Positions 10,590-23,174 of a DNA stretch of 64,000 nt are shown in pieces. Each line of letters opens with the position of its first letter. Within the stretch, counting starts at the first letter, position 1. The stretch is from Branchinecta lynchi (lineage: Eukaryota; Arthropoda; Branchiopoda; Anostraca; Branchinectidae), in assembly GCA_023053575.1 (NCBI GenBank), contig JAKZAP010000003.1, positions 409,501-473,500 on the forward strand. Direction: 5' to 3'. Below the pieces are notes generated by a model. The model was not told where the DNA came from, did not search any database, and saw only the letters and a list, made by a program, of their open reading frames with translations. A program made the position numbers and the translations under genes.

Positions 10590-11560
10590 CCATTGCCGAT
10601 CACTTTTCCGTCGGTCGGTCCGGTGATCGTGGCTTGTACTTCCAGATATGCTAAAACGATGAGACTTGGCAGGAATAGTGCGGACCCAACCAGAAATTGT
10701 CACTTAGACATAGACATTTTTTTAATTTCATCAAAAACACATAAATTAAGCAAACAATTTACCATTAACGGCCACTTTTAAGACAAAAAAATTCTGACTG
10801 TCGCCGTAATTCTAACTACCATGAATCCACTATATCATTCCCTCATTCCCTCCCCACCCTTGGAAGGGGGGTAAATTTTTTTTTTTTTTTTTTTTTTAAT
10901 AAATACCCCTCTTATCACACTTCTTTCCTTTTCAAATAATGGGATTTAACTATTCTCTTGAATGATGCCAGACTTACAGCCTCCTATATGACCGTCCTGG
11001 GATGAGGGGAGGAAGGGGAATCCGGAATCTTGCGGCATGCATAACTTTCCAACGGATAATCAGATCTTACGAAACTTGAAAGGTAGCCTACGTGTTTCAA
11101 ACGTCCTTTTTCGTTCAGGAAAGGATCCGATAACTGTGAGGGGACTTGGATGGGGCACCGGATAACGTAACACTTCTGTAGCGTTTTACATGGAAAAGAA
11201 ATCCCATCAAGTAGAAATGAATCCGGTCGACTTGAAAGATGTCTCGTCGGTGGCGCTGTTAAAAAGACTAAACAAAACTCTAGCTAGCTTTTTATAGCAT
11301 CAATCATCAGTACTGATGTCATAAATGCTCTTAGAACATTTTTTTTGTTGGCTAGTTAATTTATTTTTGTCAGGTTTTCTGGTTTGAAGAATTTACATTT
11401 TTTCCTCTCCGTGGAAACATAGCCTATTCTTGTCACCAAGGACGGATTCAGAGTTTTTTTTACTTATAGACGCTGCATTAGAACGAATGGATCGGGATGG
11501 AACTTGGTGGGAAGAACAAACATATGCCCTATATACCTCAGTTACAGAACCGTTATCTGT
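10590..11560 (+). repeat. Element B, decayed copy
   Basis: It begins with a B-type microsatellite ('ccgtcggtcggtccggtg') and 'taaaacgatgagacttgg'. An AT-rich insert follows (about 10740-10960, with a 24-base T-run near 10877). B body resumes at 'gtcctgggatgagggga' and 'ggaatccggaatcttg', and the last B phrase is 'gggatggaacttggtggga' near 11490. The terminal hairpin is not visible. Confidence 0.55.
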
Positions 11561-11954
11561 AATTCATAGAATTGAGAACTTTGGTGAAAAACGAAACATC
11601 GTCTAGAAACAGCAGGTGGTAGAAATGATTCTCCCTCCCTATCCTTCTGAATAGCAAGTAGCTCTTGGACTGACCGGATCAAGGATTAACGCGATGATGT
11701 GTGCTTGGATCGTAAAACTCCGTTCGTCATATAAACCATTTAAAGAGTCTGAAAGGCTGATCGTAAAAATACAGTGTTTAAAAGTTCTGCTCGTTAAATG
11801 TTAGGACGATATCTGGACTTTACCACCTGCCATTTCATTTTTTGGCACTTGCAGACTTTTGCTGAAGTGATTTGTAGTGATCGTAATGTCCGTCGGTCAG
11901 TCCAGTTTTTTGTCAGTCAGTCCTGAAGTGTAGACGCCCAGGGAAGGTACTGTT
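11561..11954. other. No recognisable feature
   Basis: Unassigned. A phrase near 11890, 'ccgtcggtcagtccag', resembles the B head microsatellite but the context is lost. Confidence 0.4.
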
Positions 11955-14362
11955 TTAATCTGAAAGCTAAAACGAAGCGTGAATACTGAATGGCTTAGAT
12001 GCTCCCACTGACAAAAAAAATGTGGCAAAAGGTCCTTCTGACATATAAAGGTTCAGCTGTACCTCCTTCCGCGCTAACTATGGCTGACTGGACCAGCCTC
12101 TACTGTGGTCCATTCAGTGGTTCCAAAAACCAGATTCAGTAGCACTATGAAAATTTACTTCTTAAATACCTACCAAGGAAGATATTCCAAACCTCTGTTC
12201 TTCCCGTGGACTTGTTCTTCCATCGAAATTGCTTTGCGAAAATTAAGAAGAACTGGTTCTACAGATTCTGATGGCGTTCGTGCCGTTGAATGTCTAGCTT
12301 TAACACAAAACCTTCAGCTTCTGTTTCAAATTTGTTGATGTCAGGGTTTGGTGCCGAATAGTTTCATATTGGGTACTGTAACATGGGTTACTAAGCAAGG
12401 GAAAGACACAGACCTATGCAAAAGCTATCGGCCAATTACAGTTTCTTGTACCATAAGCGAAATCTTGGAATACGTCCTTCTTACAGAATTAATTGAAAAA
12501 TTTCGTTTTGTTTCGATGGAGCTTGGTTCCGTTCGAGCGCCAGTTGCGCGCACGCTCATCATATATTGACAAAAATGATGAAGCAGGCTACCCGCGACAA
12601 GTCTGTCATTCATATATGCTCTATAGACATAGCTGGTGCTTTTGACAATATAACGTATTCTCAGGCCCTTTTTTCTCTCAATCCTTCTGGCGTGAATCTG
12701 TCTGTTGTCAGTCAGTTAAAACATTGGTAAGGTCATTCCTCAGTAAGGTCCAAATGGCAAGGTAGCCTGTCAGAGATTATTCCTGTCCGAATTAGCGTTC
12801 GCCAAGAGGGAGTCTTATCTCCCTACATCTCGAGATCGGCCATATCTTGTTGTCTCGATCTTTACACCCTGCTTATTTTTTATAAAGACCATGCCTTCAG
12901 CTACGTAGCCTACACGGACGACTTGCTCTTAGTAAGCCGAACCTGATCCACGTCCACTCTCACATAACCGAGTAACCGTTGAGGCGAACTGAAAAAAATG
13001 GGGTTTGTTTTGTTTGCGAAACAAGGTCGAGAGAAAATAAAGCCAAGCCTATAAATTATAATAGGACAGACTATCAATTTGACTATTATGAATAAAATTA
13101 CAGTTGGTTATTAGGGTTCTGATTTTGTTGGCTTTTATGCATTCCGCCATTTCTCCTTTTCTGATGTGCTGAAAAGGAAATAGTAGTATTTCTTTTTAGT
13201 TTGTGAGGAAGGATCAGGACGAGACGAGGAAGATCAGCGGTATGCCCTGAAGGTCCACAACCAATGGATATTTTGTACGAGGGGCTACGAAATTTACGAT
13301 GACCTTCTATCCTGTTCAACATACATTCAATTAGCGACGGATTACTCGAAGACAGATGGACGTTGTGTATCCGAAGAAGGTAGGAGACGTCCCCTTTTCA
13401 ATATGTCATGCCCCCTGTTATTACCCAGAGAGAGAGCTACTTCGTAAGAAAGGAATTATCATGTATCGGTTTCTGAACTCAGGGTATGATTTTGGGGCAG
13501 GTCACTCCGACTGCTCAAATGTGTTGTGTAGTCTAGTTGGAATGTATTTACTTCCTTCGGGTCGTTCACTGTGGAGTCCTTAATCCTTTTACGCACCCCT
13601 TCCGTATTAGTTCAGCTACATAGCTTACGCGGATGACTTGCTCTTAGTAAGCCGTACCCGATCCACACTCACCAAAAATGTCTGTAAGCTGTCGTCGGAA
13701 CTTCACAAAATCAGCCTTGAAGTTAACCTCTCAAAATGTGAGTACCTGCATTTCAACCCTTCGTCAAATGGTTTGAAAGCATCCAAAGCTTCTATCTCTC
13801 TTAAATTGGATCGTTCCTTGTCAAATCAACAGACTCTCTACGATGGCGTGGCATTACATCCAAATCTTCGTTTTTAAATTTTACTCTTCGGTTGTTCAAG
13901 AAGTTTGTAGATCAGTCCGTGCCGCCTATGGGCGCATCGTCCCAAACCGGGGCGCTATAATCGTAAAGCTTTGGAAAATTTTACAGCACATTCTGCGCTC
14001 CTTCTGTACTATAACGTTCTGGTGTCACTCATGTTTTGTGAAAGAAGGAGATTAAAAAGATGAGATCATGCTATTTAAATATGCAAAGCACCTGCTCCAC
14101 TTGTCGAAATTATGCCATAACCATACATTGACGGAGAAGTTCAAAATTCAAGATGCAAGTGTTAACCTTTTTGGATGCTTCTTCGTCACCATAAGAAATC
14201 ATTGACAACCGAGCCCAACCAGCGCACGACCTTCTCAACTGCTTCTGGCCGACGACTGAAAATTAGTGTCTTTTTCTGTGTCTTTATGTGTTTTATTTAT
14301 TTTCTTTCATTTACTCCAATTTTTTTAAATGGCAGGTTACAAATATTTTACTTACTTACTTA
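11955..14362 (+). pseudogene. Second LINE, RT region, decayed and rearranged
   Basis: Plus-strand non-LTR retrotransposon remnant. In order: linker residues (SALTMADWTSLYCGP near 12070), a pre-RT segment, KSYRPITVS (about 12420-12440), a frameshift near 12510, SIDIAGAFDN (about 12625-12650), an in-frame TAA at 12728-12730, VRQEGVLSPY (about 12797-12830) and YVAYTDDLLLVSRT (about 12903-12945), where the family YADD has become YTDD. About 660 bp of unrelated sequence follows. Then the same block appears again as YIAYADDLLLVSRT (about 13616-13658), continuing into the thumb (YGRIVPNRG) and a C-terminal segment (LFKYAKHLLHLSK near 14070-14110). A 3' untranslated region ends in an (ACTT)n tail at 14348-14362. 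The endonuclease half is absent. Confidence 0.87.
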
Positions 14363-14370
14363 TATACAAT

Positions 14371-15246
14371 TCAGCATCTCTTCCAACCCATAAATTAGAT
14401 AAAATCAACTCCAAAAAATACTTTTGCTTTTAAATTTTTTTCCAGTTTTGGCCGGATTCCCGGCAAACTACTTGTCCGGGTAGAAAATTATTTTCAAATA
14501 GATGTTCAGCATGTCTTCTTACCCCTAAATAGAACATCTAATCAACATAAAATAAAACTTTTAGTTTAACAGACTTTCCGGTTTTAGCCGGATGCCCGGC
14601 GAACTACTTGTCCGTTGCGAAAATGGTTTTCATGATTGTGTTCAGCATGTCTTCTTATCCCTTAATCATCTATCTCATTAGCTGTTTAAAAATGTTTTGT
14701 TTGTCCCTTAATTTGACCCCCCCCCCCCTCCCCCACCCATAGATGTGGCTACATTTTCTGGCTTTGGCTGGATTCCGGGCGAACTATTGGTCCTGGTAGA
14801 AAATGATTTTCACATACGTGTCCAGCATGTCTTCTTACCTCTAAATTGAACATCTAATCAACATCAAATAAACTTTTACTTTTAACAGACTTTCCGAATT
14901 TTGCCGGATTCCGGACGAACTACTTGTCCGGCGAGAAAATGTTTATCATCATCGTGTTCAGCATGTCTTCTTACCCCATTATCGACCATCACATTAGCTG
15001 TTTAAGATATTGCCCTTTAATTTGAACCCCCTCACCCGCCCCTGAATGTAGCTACATGTAGCTACCTGAATGGCTACAGAGCTCATCTACGAATACGACA
15101 TTTCCCTTGACCGAAGAATCGTCACAGCAAGTTTCATCATAATATCTCATTCCCTTCGAGAGTTATCGTGCTCACGGACAACTTTTGCGATGTCGTAGGT
15201 ATCGGGGATACCCCATACCTACACTTGCGTTTTTCGATCCCAAAAA
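14371..15246 (-). mobile_element. Element A, minus copy without its 3' end
   Basis: Starts inside the unit array directly after the LINE tail. Five units are readable, each with 'ccggattcc.ggcgaacta', 'ttgtccgg.gagaaaatg', 'tcagcatgtcttcttacc' and 'catctaatcaac'. The right end is the A head in reverse: 'acttttgcgatgtcgtagg' and a damaged palindrome 'tttttcgatcccaaaaa'. A missing tail with an intact head fits either truncation by the LINE insertion or deletion. Confidence 0.75.
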
Positions 15247-15789
15247 GTGTGTCAACCCGGACAAAATTCCAATACCGTTTTTTATTTTCAAAAACAATGG
15301 CTGAAGAACGCATTCAAAATCCACCGAAATCGCTCGATGGCGAAACTTTCTACGGCTGCTTGAAAGGGTGGAGGGGGTGAAAAATTAATCGGCAAAGAAG
15401 AAAGCTTTGTTTAGGGTGATATGGCAGTCGATTTGTGGGTAAGGAGACATGGAGAGCGATTTTGGTGGACTTTTTGGATATGTAGTTCACCGATTTTCTC
15501 TGAACGTACTGATACAAAAAACGTTTACTTTTACTGGACTAGGCTACAAGAGAACTTCAGGATTTTAAGTCGAGATCGATAAATATATTTTTTATCAGAC
15601 ACAATTTTCAGGCTTAGAACAGGCCATGCTAAACCAAATAAGAGATAGAAGATGTGGAATAAAATGGAATATACATTTCATAAGAATAATTTGCACAAAG
15701 TAGGCTACAGGCAACCCATCTGCAGAGAACAGATGGAAATGGAACTGAGTTTGGTATAAAAGAAGTTCTAGGAAAGGTGAACTAAAAGA
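15247..15789. other. Spacer without recognisable gene
   Basis: Unassigned sequence between two divergently oriented A copies. The plus-strand frame ending at 15380 starts inside the A head and shows no domain. Near 15420 and 15570 'gtcgatttgtgggtaagg' and 'gtcgagatcgat' may be very old A array relics. Confidence 0.4.
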
Positions 15790-16813
15790 GATCTAGGAAG
15801 GGATACCTATGACATCGCAAAAGTTGTCCGACTGTCCGTCCGTCTGTCCGTCCGTCTGTAAGCACAATAACTGTCCAAGGGAATGAAATATTTTGATGAA
15901 ACTTGGTGTGAGGATTCGTTGGGTCATCGGACCAGTCGAGTTCGTAGATGGGCTTTGTAGCCCTACATTTAGGGGTGGGGGTTCAAATTAAGGGGCAAAC
16001 AAAATATTTTGAAACAGCTAATGTGATAGTCGATTATGGGGTAAGAAGACATGATGAACACGATGGTGAAAACCATTTTGGCATCGGACAAATAGTTCGT
16101 CCGGAATCCGACCAGAACCAGATAGTTTGTTAAAAGTAAAAGTTTTATTTAAAGTCGATTAGATATTTGATTTTGGGATAGGAAGACATGCTGAACACGA
16201 CGGTGAAAACCATTTTCTCGACGGACAAGTAGTTCACCCGGAATCCGGCCCAAACCGGATAGTTTGTTAAAATTAAAAGTTTTATTTGGAGTTGATTAGA
16301 TGTTCGATTTAGGTCAAAAAGACATTCTGAACACTTCTGTGAACACAATTTTCTACCCGGACATATAGTTTCCCCAGAATCCGGCCAAAACCGGAAAATT
16401 CTTAAAAGTTGAAGTTTTATTTGTAGTTGATTATATATCGGATTTAGAGGTAAGAAGAGATGCTGAATCCGTGTGCGACAATAATTTTTTACCCGGACAT
16501 ATAGTTCGACAGGAATCCGGCTGGAGTTCGTTTTTTAGCTTTCTTTTTACGCCGGACAAGTAGTTCCGGAGTTCGGCCGAAACCGAAAAATTGGCAGAAG
16601 TGGAACGAAGCTTTCGTCAAAACAGATATGACTTATAGGGGTTAACACACATGCTGAATCCAAATCTGAACTTTCAGATGATAAGCTATTTGGCCTTAAT
16701 CTGTTTCTGAATTTTAGTAGTAAAAACGTTCAAGGAGTCTGGCGAAGACAAGACCCAGTTGTCTGGATCACATATTGGATTTTTGGGATCCCATCGAAAC
16801 CTTTGGTCTTGTT
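15790..16813 (+). mobile_element. Element A, plus copy
   Basis: Head 'gggatacctatgacatcgc' with a (CCGTCTGT) microsatellite, the 'aaggggcaaacaaaat' phrase, then at least five array units with 'gttcgtccggaatccg', 'tttgttaaaa' and 'gttgattagat'. Next come a tail segment 'caaggagtctggcgaagac', the 3' palindrome 'tttttgggatccca' and the terminus 'cctttggtcttgtt'. The 5' palindrome is degraded to 'gatctaggaagggatacc'. Confidence 0.82.
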
Positions 16814-19149
16814 GATCATTAGAGGAACGGTTGAAGTGTTGTTGAAGGAGGTAAATTACATGTTGAGGTATGGTTGTCATGGAAAATATTCGACGTTTTA
16901 AATATTAGTTGTGGTCCGTTCCTTCTTTCATTGTCGGGGAATTTAATTTCTGTATTCTATCCAAATTTTGATTAATAACTTTGGCGATTTAATAGTAGTG
17001 TTTTTTTTTGTGTTTTCTCTACAACTTGCCTTTGTCACATGTTCTCAAACAAAGAGAAGCTGTACAGCTTGTTGTTTAATTTGTATTTTTAAGTTTTTAG
17101 TTTATTTTCTGTTGTGTTTTTTTCCTGAAAGTTATTAACTATAACTGTAGCTACTACAGGAATGGTGTGTCAGTGGAGGATGAGACATCACTTAGGTTAG
17201 GTGTGCAAGGAATTTTTCTTTTAAATTGTTCGACATTTTTCGACCTTTTCTTGGCAAAGAGAAACAACAACTAGTCGGCCTTTTAAAGTTGTTTTCGGAA
17301 AAATGCTGATTCTTTCAAATCGACCTTTCAAGACACTTCATGAAAAAAAAAAAAATCTGGATTATTTGCAGTAGGACCACCCAATTCCAACTGCTTCTGC
17401 CGATTTCCTCACGGTAGACCCACCCAAGTTCAACAGGAAAGGACCACCTCACGGGGGTCGATGGCTCCTACTTCAGTCTGTTTCCACCTGCTCGTGTTAA
17501 AAAAAGAGAGAAAATTCTGTCTTTGTATCCCGAAAACCGTCTGGAAGAAAGTCTGCAAAAGCGATTCCCCAAGACAATAACTAGGCATAACACGAAATCG
17601 TAACGAAAAAATCTGTTTTCCGAGCTCCAATGTTTGTCAGTGGCCATACAGATGGCTCATTTGCAGAATTAAATTGGATCATTCCTTTCCGTGAAGATGC
17701 CAAAAGTGATAACATTTACGACTGACTGCCACGGAATCAGGGGCTGGCTACTTGAAGCAAGACCAAAAGTTTCTATGGGATCGAAAGTGAAATATTTATC
17801 ACATTTCTTCATCCAGAAACTCATGTCTAGTGGACTTAAAAGACATGTCGTACTTGGTATAGTAATTCGTTCTACTTCAGTATATTCATCCATTCTCGTT
17901 CCCGAGATTCTTTATTTCATAAGTCTGTACTATCTCCTGTACTAGCAATCACGGTTGCCATGTTTGTTCTCTTTCCATGACGTATTATGCGCCCGATCGT
18001 TTTTGACTGGAGCTTATTTGTTCGGAGGCCGGTTATCCAATTTTTGTCAAGACTGTCATCCAAGACAAGTGACAAGGAAAAAGGCTAAAAAAAAAAGCCG
18101 AGCTTTTTTTATTTTCTGTAAGCATTGCTTCGTTGTAAAGCGGTCAGCTAGCTCAGATCATCTGAGCAGAAATACTGTATAGTACGAGGTGACCTTTAAA
18201 GGACACCTGAATGAAGAGTACCAAGTATCATCCCTATCTGTATGACTTCCGTTAACATTGCCTGCAGAAAACCCAATCCAAATACGAAATAGTGTTTACA
18301 AGGTATAATTTTTGCTCGATTTTGTATCTGTCCTTATTTCAGTGCCCAACAGTTTTAGAAATGAACGAATGTCTCCAATCAACCCCTCCTCTGGCATATT
18401 TTTTAACCAGTTAAGCCCAAACGTATATCTAGAAGAAATTCCAATACGGTCCGGCCAGTGCTGTACAAGATTTGAATGAATTGCGCTTTTTGTCTTGGAG
18501 TCTGCTTTTGCAAACCTCCAGAAACGAACATCCCTATTTTGAAAACTTCACGCTCAAAGAATGCTCTCCGTGGCCATGTCTGTAAATGCATTCTCCATGG
18601 TGTGTTCAAGTATGGTTTCATTGTTCAGGTGTCCTTTAAGGTTTTTAACAGATCCCGTACACGTGCTACTTGTCCTATCAACCCTTAAAGAGATACGGTA
18701 GTAATCTTTTTTTTTATCTATAATTTCTCACCAACCCAAATTCCAGTCGAAATATTAATGCTCGTCTGAACAGCTAGGGGAGCAAGACCGAAAGAACTAT
18801 GCAGTGTTTTCAAGAGCTCGACTCACAAAAGTCTCACAATTGCTGACAAAAGATGCTTTTTGACACCTCGAGTTTTTGTGTGTGCATTCCGCTGCACATC
18901 GCGCAAAATTGGTAATAACTGAATTTGTAACAACATTTTTTCGGGAATGAGCTTTATTTAAGCACAACTCCTATTAGAAATGACCTTTTCACTATGAAGT
19001 GGATCAGAAAAAACTTTCTCGAAATTACCATTACTTTCCATCTGAATTTAGCGATTTTCTTGTTGGTGCCTTACAACTCTGCACAGCCTTCCTGCTCTCC
19101 GACGCGGCGGCTGGGCGCAAAACATTTGAAAACTGAGCGCGCCGTTGAT
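16814..19149. other. Long stretch without a clear gene
   Basis: Mostly unique-looking sequence. Bases 17758-17790 resemble the reverse complement of the A terminus ('gcaagaccaaaagtttct', 'atgggatcgaaag') but no A body follows. A 13-base A-run is near 17343. A small LINE endonuclease relic lies at 17955 and is listed separately. The frames at 17669-17945, 18403-18688 and 18994-19249 show no motif I can name; a run of Cys in the 18476 frame is not a spaced knuckle. Confidence 0.45.
17955..18060 (+). pseudogene. LINE endonuclease fragment
   Basis: One plus frame reads FHDVLCARSFLTG, close to FHDVFCVPALPTG of the endonuclease at 4601-5425, and is followed by a degenerate GGR segment. The DNA around 17957-18003 is also roughly four-fifths identical by eye to units of the minisatellite at 43295-44150. 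The catalytic blocks on either side are absent, so this is a small relic. Confidence 0.45.
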
Positions 19150-20303
19150 AACAAGACCAAAGGTGTCGATGGGATCCCAAAAATCTAATATTTGATTCAG
19201 ACAATCGAGTCTTGTCTTCGCCAGATCCAGTCTTTGACAGGCTAACCATCAGAGAAAACCAAGTTCAGATATACCTCTATAAGCCGTATCTCTTTTGACG
19301 ATACTGACCGAGACTTCCTGCCGATTTCCGAGCGAACTACTAGTCCAGCAAAAAAAAAAAAATACAGGAACAAAACCAGGGTAACAAACCAGCCCTATAA
19401 AGAACATCTAATCAACTTTGAATAAAAGTTTGACTTATAAAAAATCCGGTTACAACTGGATGCCGGAATAATTATATGTCCGGGTAGAAAACCATTGTCG
19501 TATACCGATTCAGCCTCTCTTCTTACCCCTTAATCTGTCATCTAATCGAACTTTTGCTACCAACAAATTATCCGGTTTCGGCTGGATTCCGGGCGAACTA
19601 GTTGTCCGGCGAGAAAATGATTTTCACCATCGTGTTCAGCATGTCTTTTTACCTATAAATCAAACATTTAATCAACTTCAAATTAAACTTTTACTTTTAA
19701 CCAACTTTCCGGTTTTCGCCCGATTCCGGGCGAACTACATGTCCGGGTAGAAAATTGTTTTCACCTAAGTGTTCAGCATGTCTTCTTGCCTTAAATCGAA
19801 CATCTAATCAACTCGAAATAAAACTTTTAATTTTTAAAAACTTCCGTCGGGAAAATGGTTTTCACCATCGTCTTCAGCATGTCTTCCTACCCCTAAATCG
19901 AACATCTAATCAACTTAAAATAAAACTTTTACTTTTAACAAACTTTCCGGTTTTGGCCGGATTCCGGGCGAACTACTAGTCCGATGACAAAATAATTTTC
20001 ACCATCGTGCTCAGCATGTCTACTTACCCCATAATCGACTATCACATTAGCTGTTTCAAAATATTTTGTTTGCCCCTTAATTTGAACCCCCTCCCCACCC
20101 CTAATGCAGGGCTACAAAGTCCATCTACGAACTTGACTGGTCCGACGACCCAACGAATCCTCACACCAAGTTTCATCAAAATATCTCATTCCCTTAGAGA
20201 GTTATCGTGCTTACAGACAGACGGACAGATGGACGGACGGACAGACGGATAACTTTTGCGATGTCATAGGTATCCCTCCACTTACATTTTGGGATCCCAA
20301 AAA
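19150..20303 (-). mobile_element. Element A, complete minus copy
   Basis: Complete at both ends. The left end is the reverse of the terminus (AACAAGACCAAAGGTG at 19150) followed by the subterminal palindrome GGGATCCC. The middle holds about six array units, each carrying 'ccggattccgggcgaacta' or a variant. The right end has the CCGT/CTGT-type microsatellite (20215-20250), 'gcgatgtcataggtatccc' and the 5' palindrome 'ttttgggatcccaaaa'. No protein is encoded. The flanks differ from those of the next copy at 20690, so the two are separate insertions. Confidence 0.85.
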
Positions 20304-20689
20304 GTAGAAATAAAACTAGTCAAAAACAGAAGATTCTCATATCCTTGTCTGTGAAAGAGTTGCCGCTTGTCAGCGGACGCTGAACTTCGCTTTGTGTAAC
20401 GGGCAAAAATCAGCACGGCCGAAAAGGCACTGAAGATTCGTAGGCACAAAACGAAACAATGGAGAAAGGTGGGGATATCAAAGATTATAACTGCATAAGG
20501 GAGCTAGGTATGTTATAAAAGGCAGAATAGGCATGAGGGGTCCTTTAAGGCTTCAAACTGTTTTTGTGTACAAAATCAATGTAAAGTACTGGTTTTGGCA
20601 GTGTTTTGGGAGGCCATAATCCGTCACTTCAGCAAAGTAAATGAAAAAGCTCTTTTCTGATAAAAAAAAAAAAAGTGTCATTCGTAAAC
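20304..20689. other. Spacer between two A copies
   Basis: About 390 bp, no recognisable element or gene. It contains a 13-base A-run near 20662. Confidence 0.5.
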
Positions 20690-21883
20690 AACAAGACCAA
20701 AGGTGTCGATGGGATCCCAAAAATCTAATATTTGATTCAGACAATCGAGTCTTGTCTTCGCCAGATCCAGTCTTGGACAGGCTAATCATCAGAGAAAACC
20801 AAGTTCAGATATACCTCTATAAGCCATATCTATTTTGACGATACTGACCGAGACTTCCTGCCGATTTCCGAGCGAACTACTAGTCCAGCAAAATATAAAA
20901 ATACAGAAACAAAACCAGCGTATCTCCTTATCCCTATAAAGAACATCTATCAACTTTGAATAAAAGTTTGACTGAAAAAAAAATCCGGTTACAACCGGAT
21001 TCCGGAATAATTATATGTCCGGGTAAAAAAATATTGTCTTATACCGACTCAGTCTCTCTTCTTATCCCTTAATCTGTCATCTAATAGAAGTTATGCTTTT
21101 AAAAAAATTTCCGGTTTTGGCCGGATTCCGGGCGAACTAGTTCTCCAGCGAGAAAATGATTTTAACCATCGTGTTCGGCACGTCTTTTTACCCATAAATC
21201 AAACATTTAATCAACTTCAAATTAAACTTTTACTTTTAACCAACTTTCTGGTTTTCGCCGGATTCCGAGCAAACTACATATCCGGGTAGAAAATTGTTTT
21301 CACATAAGTGTTCAGCATGTCTTCTTGCCCTAAATCGAACATCTAATCAACTCGAAATAAAACTTATAATTTTAACAAACTTTCCGGTTTCTGCCGGATT
21401 TCGGGCGAACTGCTTGTCCGTCGAGAAAATGGTTTTCACCATCGTCTTCAGCATGTCTTCCTACCCCTAAATCGAACATCTAATCAACTTCAAATAAAAC
21501 TTTTACTTTTAACAAACTTTCCGGTTTTGGCCGGATTCCGGACGAACTACTCGTCCGATGACAAAATGGTTTTCACCATCGTACTCAGCATGTCTTCTTA
21601 CCCCATAATCGACTATCACATTAGCTGTTTCAAAATATTTTGTTTGCCCCTTAATTTAAACCCCCTCCCCCACCCCTAAATGTAGGGCTACAAAGCCCAT
21701 CTACGAACTCGATTCGTCCGACGACCCAACGAATCCTCACACCAAGTTTCATCAAAATATCTCATTCCCGTCGAGAGTTATCGTGCTTACAGACGGACGG
21801 ACAGACAGACGGACGGACGGACAGACGGACAACTTTTGTGATGTCATAGGTATCCCTCCACTTACGTTTTGGGATCCCAAAAA
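20690..21883 (-). mobile_element. Element A, complete minus copy
   Basis: Same orientation and very similar to the copy 1.5 kb to the left; the two share even minor phrases such as 'ctataaagaacatct' and 'gactcagtctctcttctta'. Terminus AACAAGACC at 20690; 5' palindrome 'ttttgggatcccaaaa' ending near 21883. The CGGA/CAGA microsatellite is at 21791-21830. Confidence 0.85.
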
Positions 21884-22393
21884 GGTGACATTTTCACAGA
21901 AAAAGTGTGAAGGTGTCACCTCGAGACAAATAGTGTTAAAAAGCACCAAAAGTGTCACACTTGACAACACTGGAACTAAGTCAGAAGTCGAGATATCAGT
22001 GGTGATGATGAAAGCCGGAGAGATATATAGAAAAGTAGGTAGTCAGGAGGAAATAGCCTAGGAAGACTATTGCAGAGCTAAGTTCTATGGGAGATCCCCA
22101 TTACAGGAGAAAGACATAATAAAACTATATTCTGACTCAAGGTGTTTGTCACTACAGAGCGCATTATAATTCTATCAGAGAAGTTTGCTCTTTACGAAAT
22201 GTCTGGGTTACTCCGGATTCTTCTGTCTTCGGCAGGAAAGCGAATCTGATGACCGCGAGGTAGGCGAAAGCAAGAACAAGTAATCAAATAGAACCTCCGT
22301 CTTTGGTTCCATGCAGCGACTATGGATATCCCAGCAAAACTGAGCGGAGCTAGAGCTGTAGTTGGTACCCGTCTACTTCCCTCTTCGCTGATA
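21884..22393. other. Spacer with a short hairpin and a dispersed repeat
   Basis: Immediately beyond the A palindrome, about 21883-21922, is an imperfect hairpin: 'aggtgacattttcaca' pairs with 'tgtgaaggtgtcacct' around a short loop. Bases 22262-22380 share 'cc.tgcag.gac.atgg', 'caaaactgag..gagcta' and 'gtctacttc' with 46565-46700, so a diverged repeat is present. No gene is recognisable. Confidence 0.5.
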
Positions 22394-22690
22394 AACAAGA
22401 GCTAAAAGCTCATATGGCACTTGCAAAGCTTGGTACAGAGGGTGACTGTAGGAATTTGTAAACTCGTCGGTTTATTGTATCCTTGTGGGCAAAACCATTG
22501 AGTCCTTGTGGCACCAGTGTTCGTAGGCCATTGGGGATCATGAAAATTTATCGCTTGGCCGAATGTTTTGTTTGCACTTTGCAATGATGACGCGTACATT
22601 AAGGACGCTGGGAATTGATTTGTAAGCAAAACCCTTGAGGCAAAAATGATAATCGGCCTTTGGGATTATGAGAATCTACCGTATAGTCAA
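22394..22690 (-). repeat. Element B 3' end, minus
   Basis: AACAAGAGCT at 22394 followed by 'catatggcacttgcaaag' is the B terminal hairpin in reverse. It runs into the B 3'-side block in reverse ('ttgtaagcaaaacccttgag' at 22620). The B body is missing; an A copy starts at 22697. Confidence 0.65.
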
Positions 22691-22696
22691 TAGTAG

Positions 22697-23174
22697 TTTT
22701 TGGGATCCCAGCACGTAAGTGAAGGGATACGTATGAAATCGCAAATGTTGTCCGTCTGTCTGTGAGCACCATAACTTTCGAAGGGAATGCGATATTTTGA
22801 TGAAACTTGGTGTGAAGATTCTTCGGGTCAAGGGAAAGGTCGATTTCGTGGGTGGGGTATGTAACCCTACATTTAGGGGTGGGGGAGAAGAATGTTTTTA
22901 AACAGCTAATGAGACAGTCGATTAAGGGGTAAAAAGACATGCTGAACATAAAGATGTAGACTATTTTCTCGCCGGACAAGTATTTGGCCGGAATCCGGCC
23001 AAAAATAATTTGTTATAAGTTAAATTTTTATTTAAAGCTGATTAGATGTTCGATATAGGAGTAAGGAGATAAGCTGAATTCAGGTTCTAGCTTTATTTTT
23101 TCGCCGGACAAGTAGTTCCGGAATTCGGGCGAAACCGGAAAATTGGCAGAAATAAGGCAGGAAGTTTCGATCGG
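22697..23174 (+). mobile_element. Element A, truncated plus copy
   Basis: Intact 5' palindrome 'tttttgggatcccag' and head, then a few array units and 'gaaattggcagaa...gcaggaagtttcg'. It stops where a second A head begins at 23175, so its tail is replaced by the next copy. Confidence 0.75.

Noticed and set aside
17669..17945. Frames of 74 and 84 residues near an A-like terminus
   Set aside because: The FDPIETFGL phrase is the A terminus translated; no coding evidence remains.
18476..18688. Cys-rich 70-residue frame as a zinc-finger exon
   Set aside because: Cysteine spacing matches no knuckle or finger; there is no splice context.
19755..20252. Frames with recurring LNRTSNQL peptide
   Set aside because: They are translations of the A array unit; the same peptide appears in all A copies.
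21783..21840. CGGA/CAGA microsatellite as a possible CRISPR or regulatory array
   Set aside because: It is the CCGT/CTGT microsatellite of the A head and occurs at the same place in each copy. There are no spacers.
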